DNA from: DAMCAP01 sp032059445 | GTDB taxonomy: Bacteria > Bacillota > Clostridia > Oscillospirales > Ruminococcaceae | Direction: 5' to 3' | Assembly: GCA_032059445.1 (NCBI GenBank) | Contig: DAMCAP010000023.1 | Coordinates: 1-40,885, forward strand | Length of the DNA stretch: 40,885 nt | Shown: positions 40,775 through 40,885 of the stretch, piece by piece | How the letters are laid out: the number at the start of each line of letters is the position of its first letter | Position numbering within the stretch: the stretch's first letter is position 1 | Translations under genes and position numbers: made by a program | Notes under the pieces: generated by a model | The model's input: the letters and a program-made list of their open reading frames with translations, nothing else | Databases searched by the model: none | What the model was told of the DNA's origin: nothing

Positions 40775-40885
40775 CTAATACTTGATCTTGGCAATATTGA
40801 CATCCGATGTGAAATTGTTGAAGCTATACATGACCAGCAGATCATCATAGTTGCCTGAGCGCAGCAGCTCACTGATAGGAGAAGC
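40775..40885 (-). CDS. C-terminal end of an unidentified protein
   Basis: From the window edge the minus strand stays open for 36 codons and ends in TAG at 40775-40777: ASPISELLRSGNYDDLLVMY and SFNNFTSDVNIAKIKY. The composition is that of a real protein end, and the next 100 bp are AT-rich noncoding sequence before the rpsU promoter, but there is too little to assign a family. The rest of the gene lies outside the window. Confidence 0.5.
   Translation of the reverse strand, partial: ASPISELLRSGNYDDLLVMYSFNNFTSDVNIAKIKY

Noticed and set aside
1..40885. CRISPR arrays, insertion sequences, prophage or integration sites
   Set aside because: I found no regular direct repeats, transposase-like ORFs, phage genes or tRNA-adjacent duplications; the region reads as an ordinary core chromosome.

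Overview
The window looks like a chromosomal segment of a strictly anaerobic, low-to-mid GC Firmicute of the class Clostridia. The evidence is a PolC-type replicative polymerase, the MEP isoprenoid genes in the order frr-uppS-cdsA-dxr-rseP-ispG-polC, an Rnf ferredoxin:NAD+ oxidoreductase cluster, a YlmC/YmxH PRC-barrel protein typical of spore formers, a CD1247-type protein, and sigma-A promoters and AGGAGG ribosome sites throughout. MurE resembles the L-lysine-adding enzymes of streptococci and sits next to a FemX-like gene, so a Lys-type, cross-bridged wall is likely. The species cannot be named. Almost everything is on the minus strand; the only plus-strand genes are DUF3592-HAD (24.3-25.3 kb) and an S9 peptidase (36.5-38.4 kb).

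Layout. 1-0.9 kb: 5' part of the bL25 gene and tRNA-Thr(CGU). 1-4.9 kb: murE, femX-like and MFS genes transcribed from one promoter. 5.2-11.3 kb: ispG-polC-GNAT operon with a 5' leader of about 240 nt that folds into three consecutive hairpin domains. 11.3-18.9 kb: rpsB-tsf, then pyrH-frr, then uppS-cdsA-dxr-rseP, separated by recognisable intrinsic terminators. 19.1-24.1 kb: ylmC, an AGCS symporter, a nucleotide-sugar dehydrogenase and dinB. 25.4-32.6 kb: apbE, a Gx transporter and rnfCDGEAB. 32.7-36 kb: CD1247-type protein, efp, an M24 peptidase and an AP-endonuclease-like TIM-barrel gene. 36.4-40.9 kb: S9 peptidase, secondary alcohol dehydrogenase, YqeG phosphatase, rpsU and the end of an unknown gene.

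How the genes work together. The Rnf complex couples reduced ferredoxin and NAD+ to ion pumping. ApbE supplies the covalent FMN that RnfD and RnfG need, and it lies just upstream on the same strand. IspG and Dxr are MEP-pathway enzymes; UppS uses the resulting isoprenoids to make the lipid carrier for the precursors built by MurE and modified by the FemX-like enzyme.

Main oddities. rnfD is broken by a frameshift that a 5-nt deletion between CCTG repeats would explain. RnfG has two FMN-binding domains. RnfE ends in a cysteine-rich tail. The TIM-barrel gene has an in-frame TAG followed by 46 well-conserved-looking codons. Two 10-N runs interrupt the alcohol dehydrogenase and yqeG genes and are clearly placeholders of the wrong length. 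The sequence is therefore a draft assembly, and the two gene lesions may be sequence errors. I found no CRISPR array, insertion sequence, prophage or rRNA gene.
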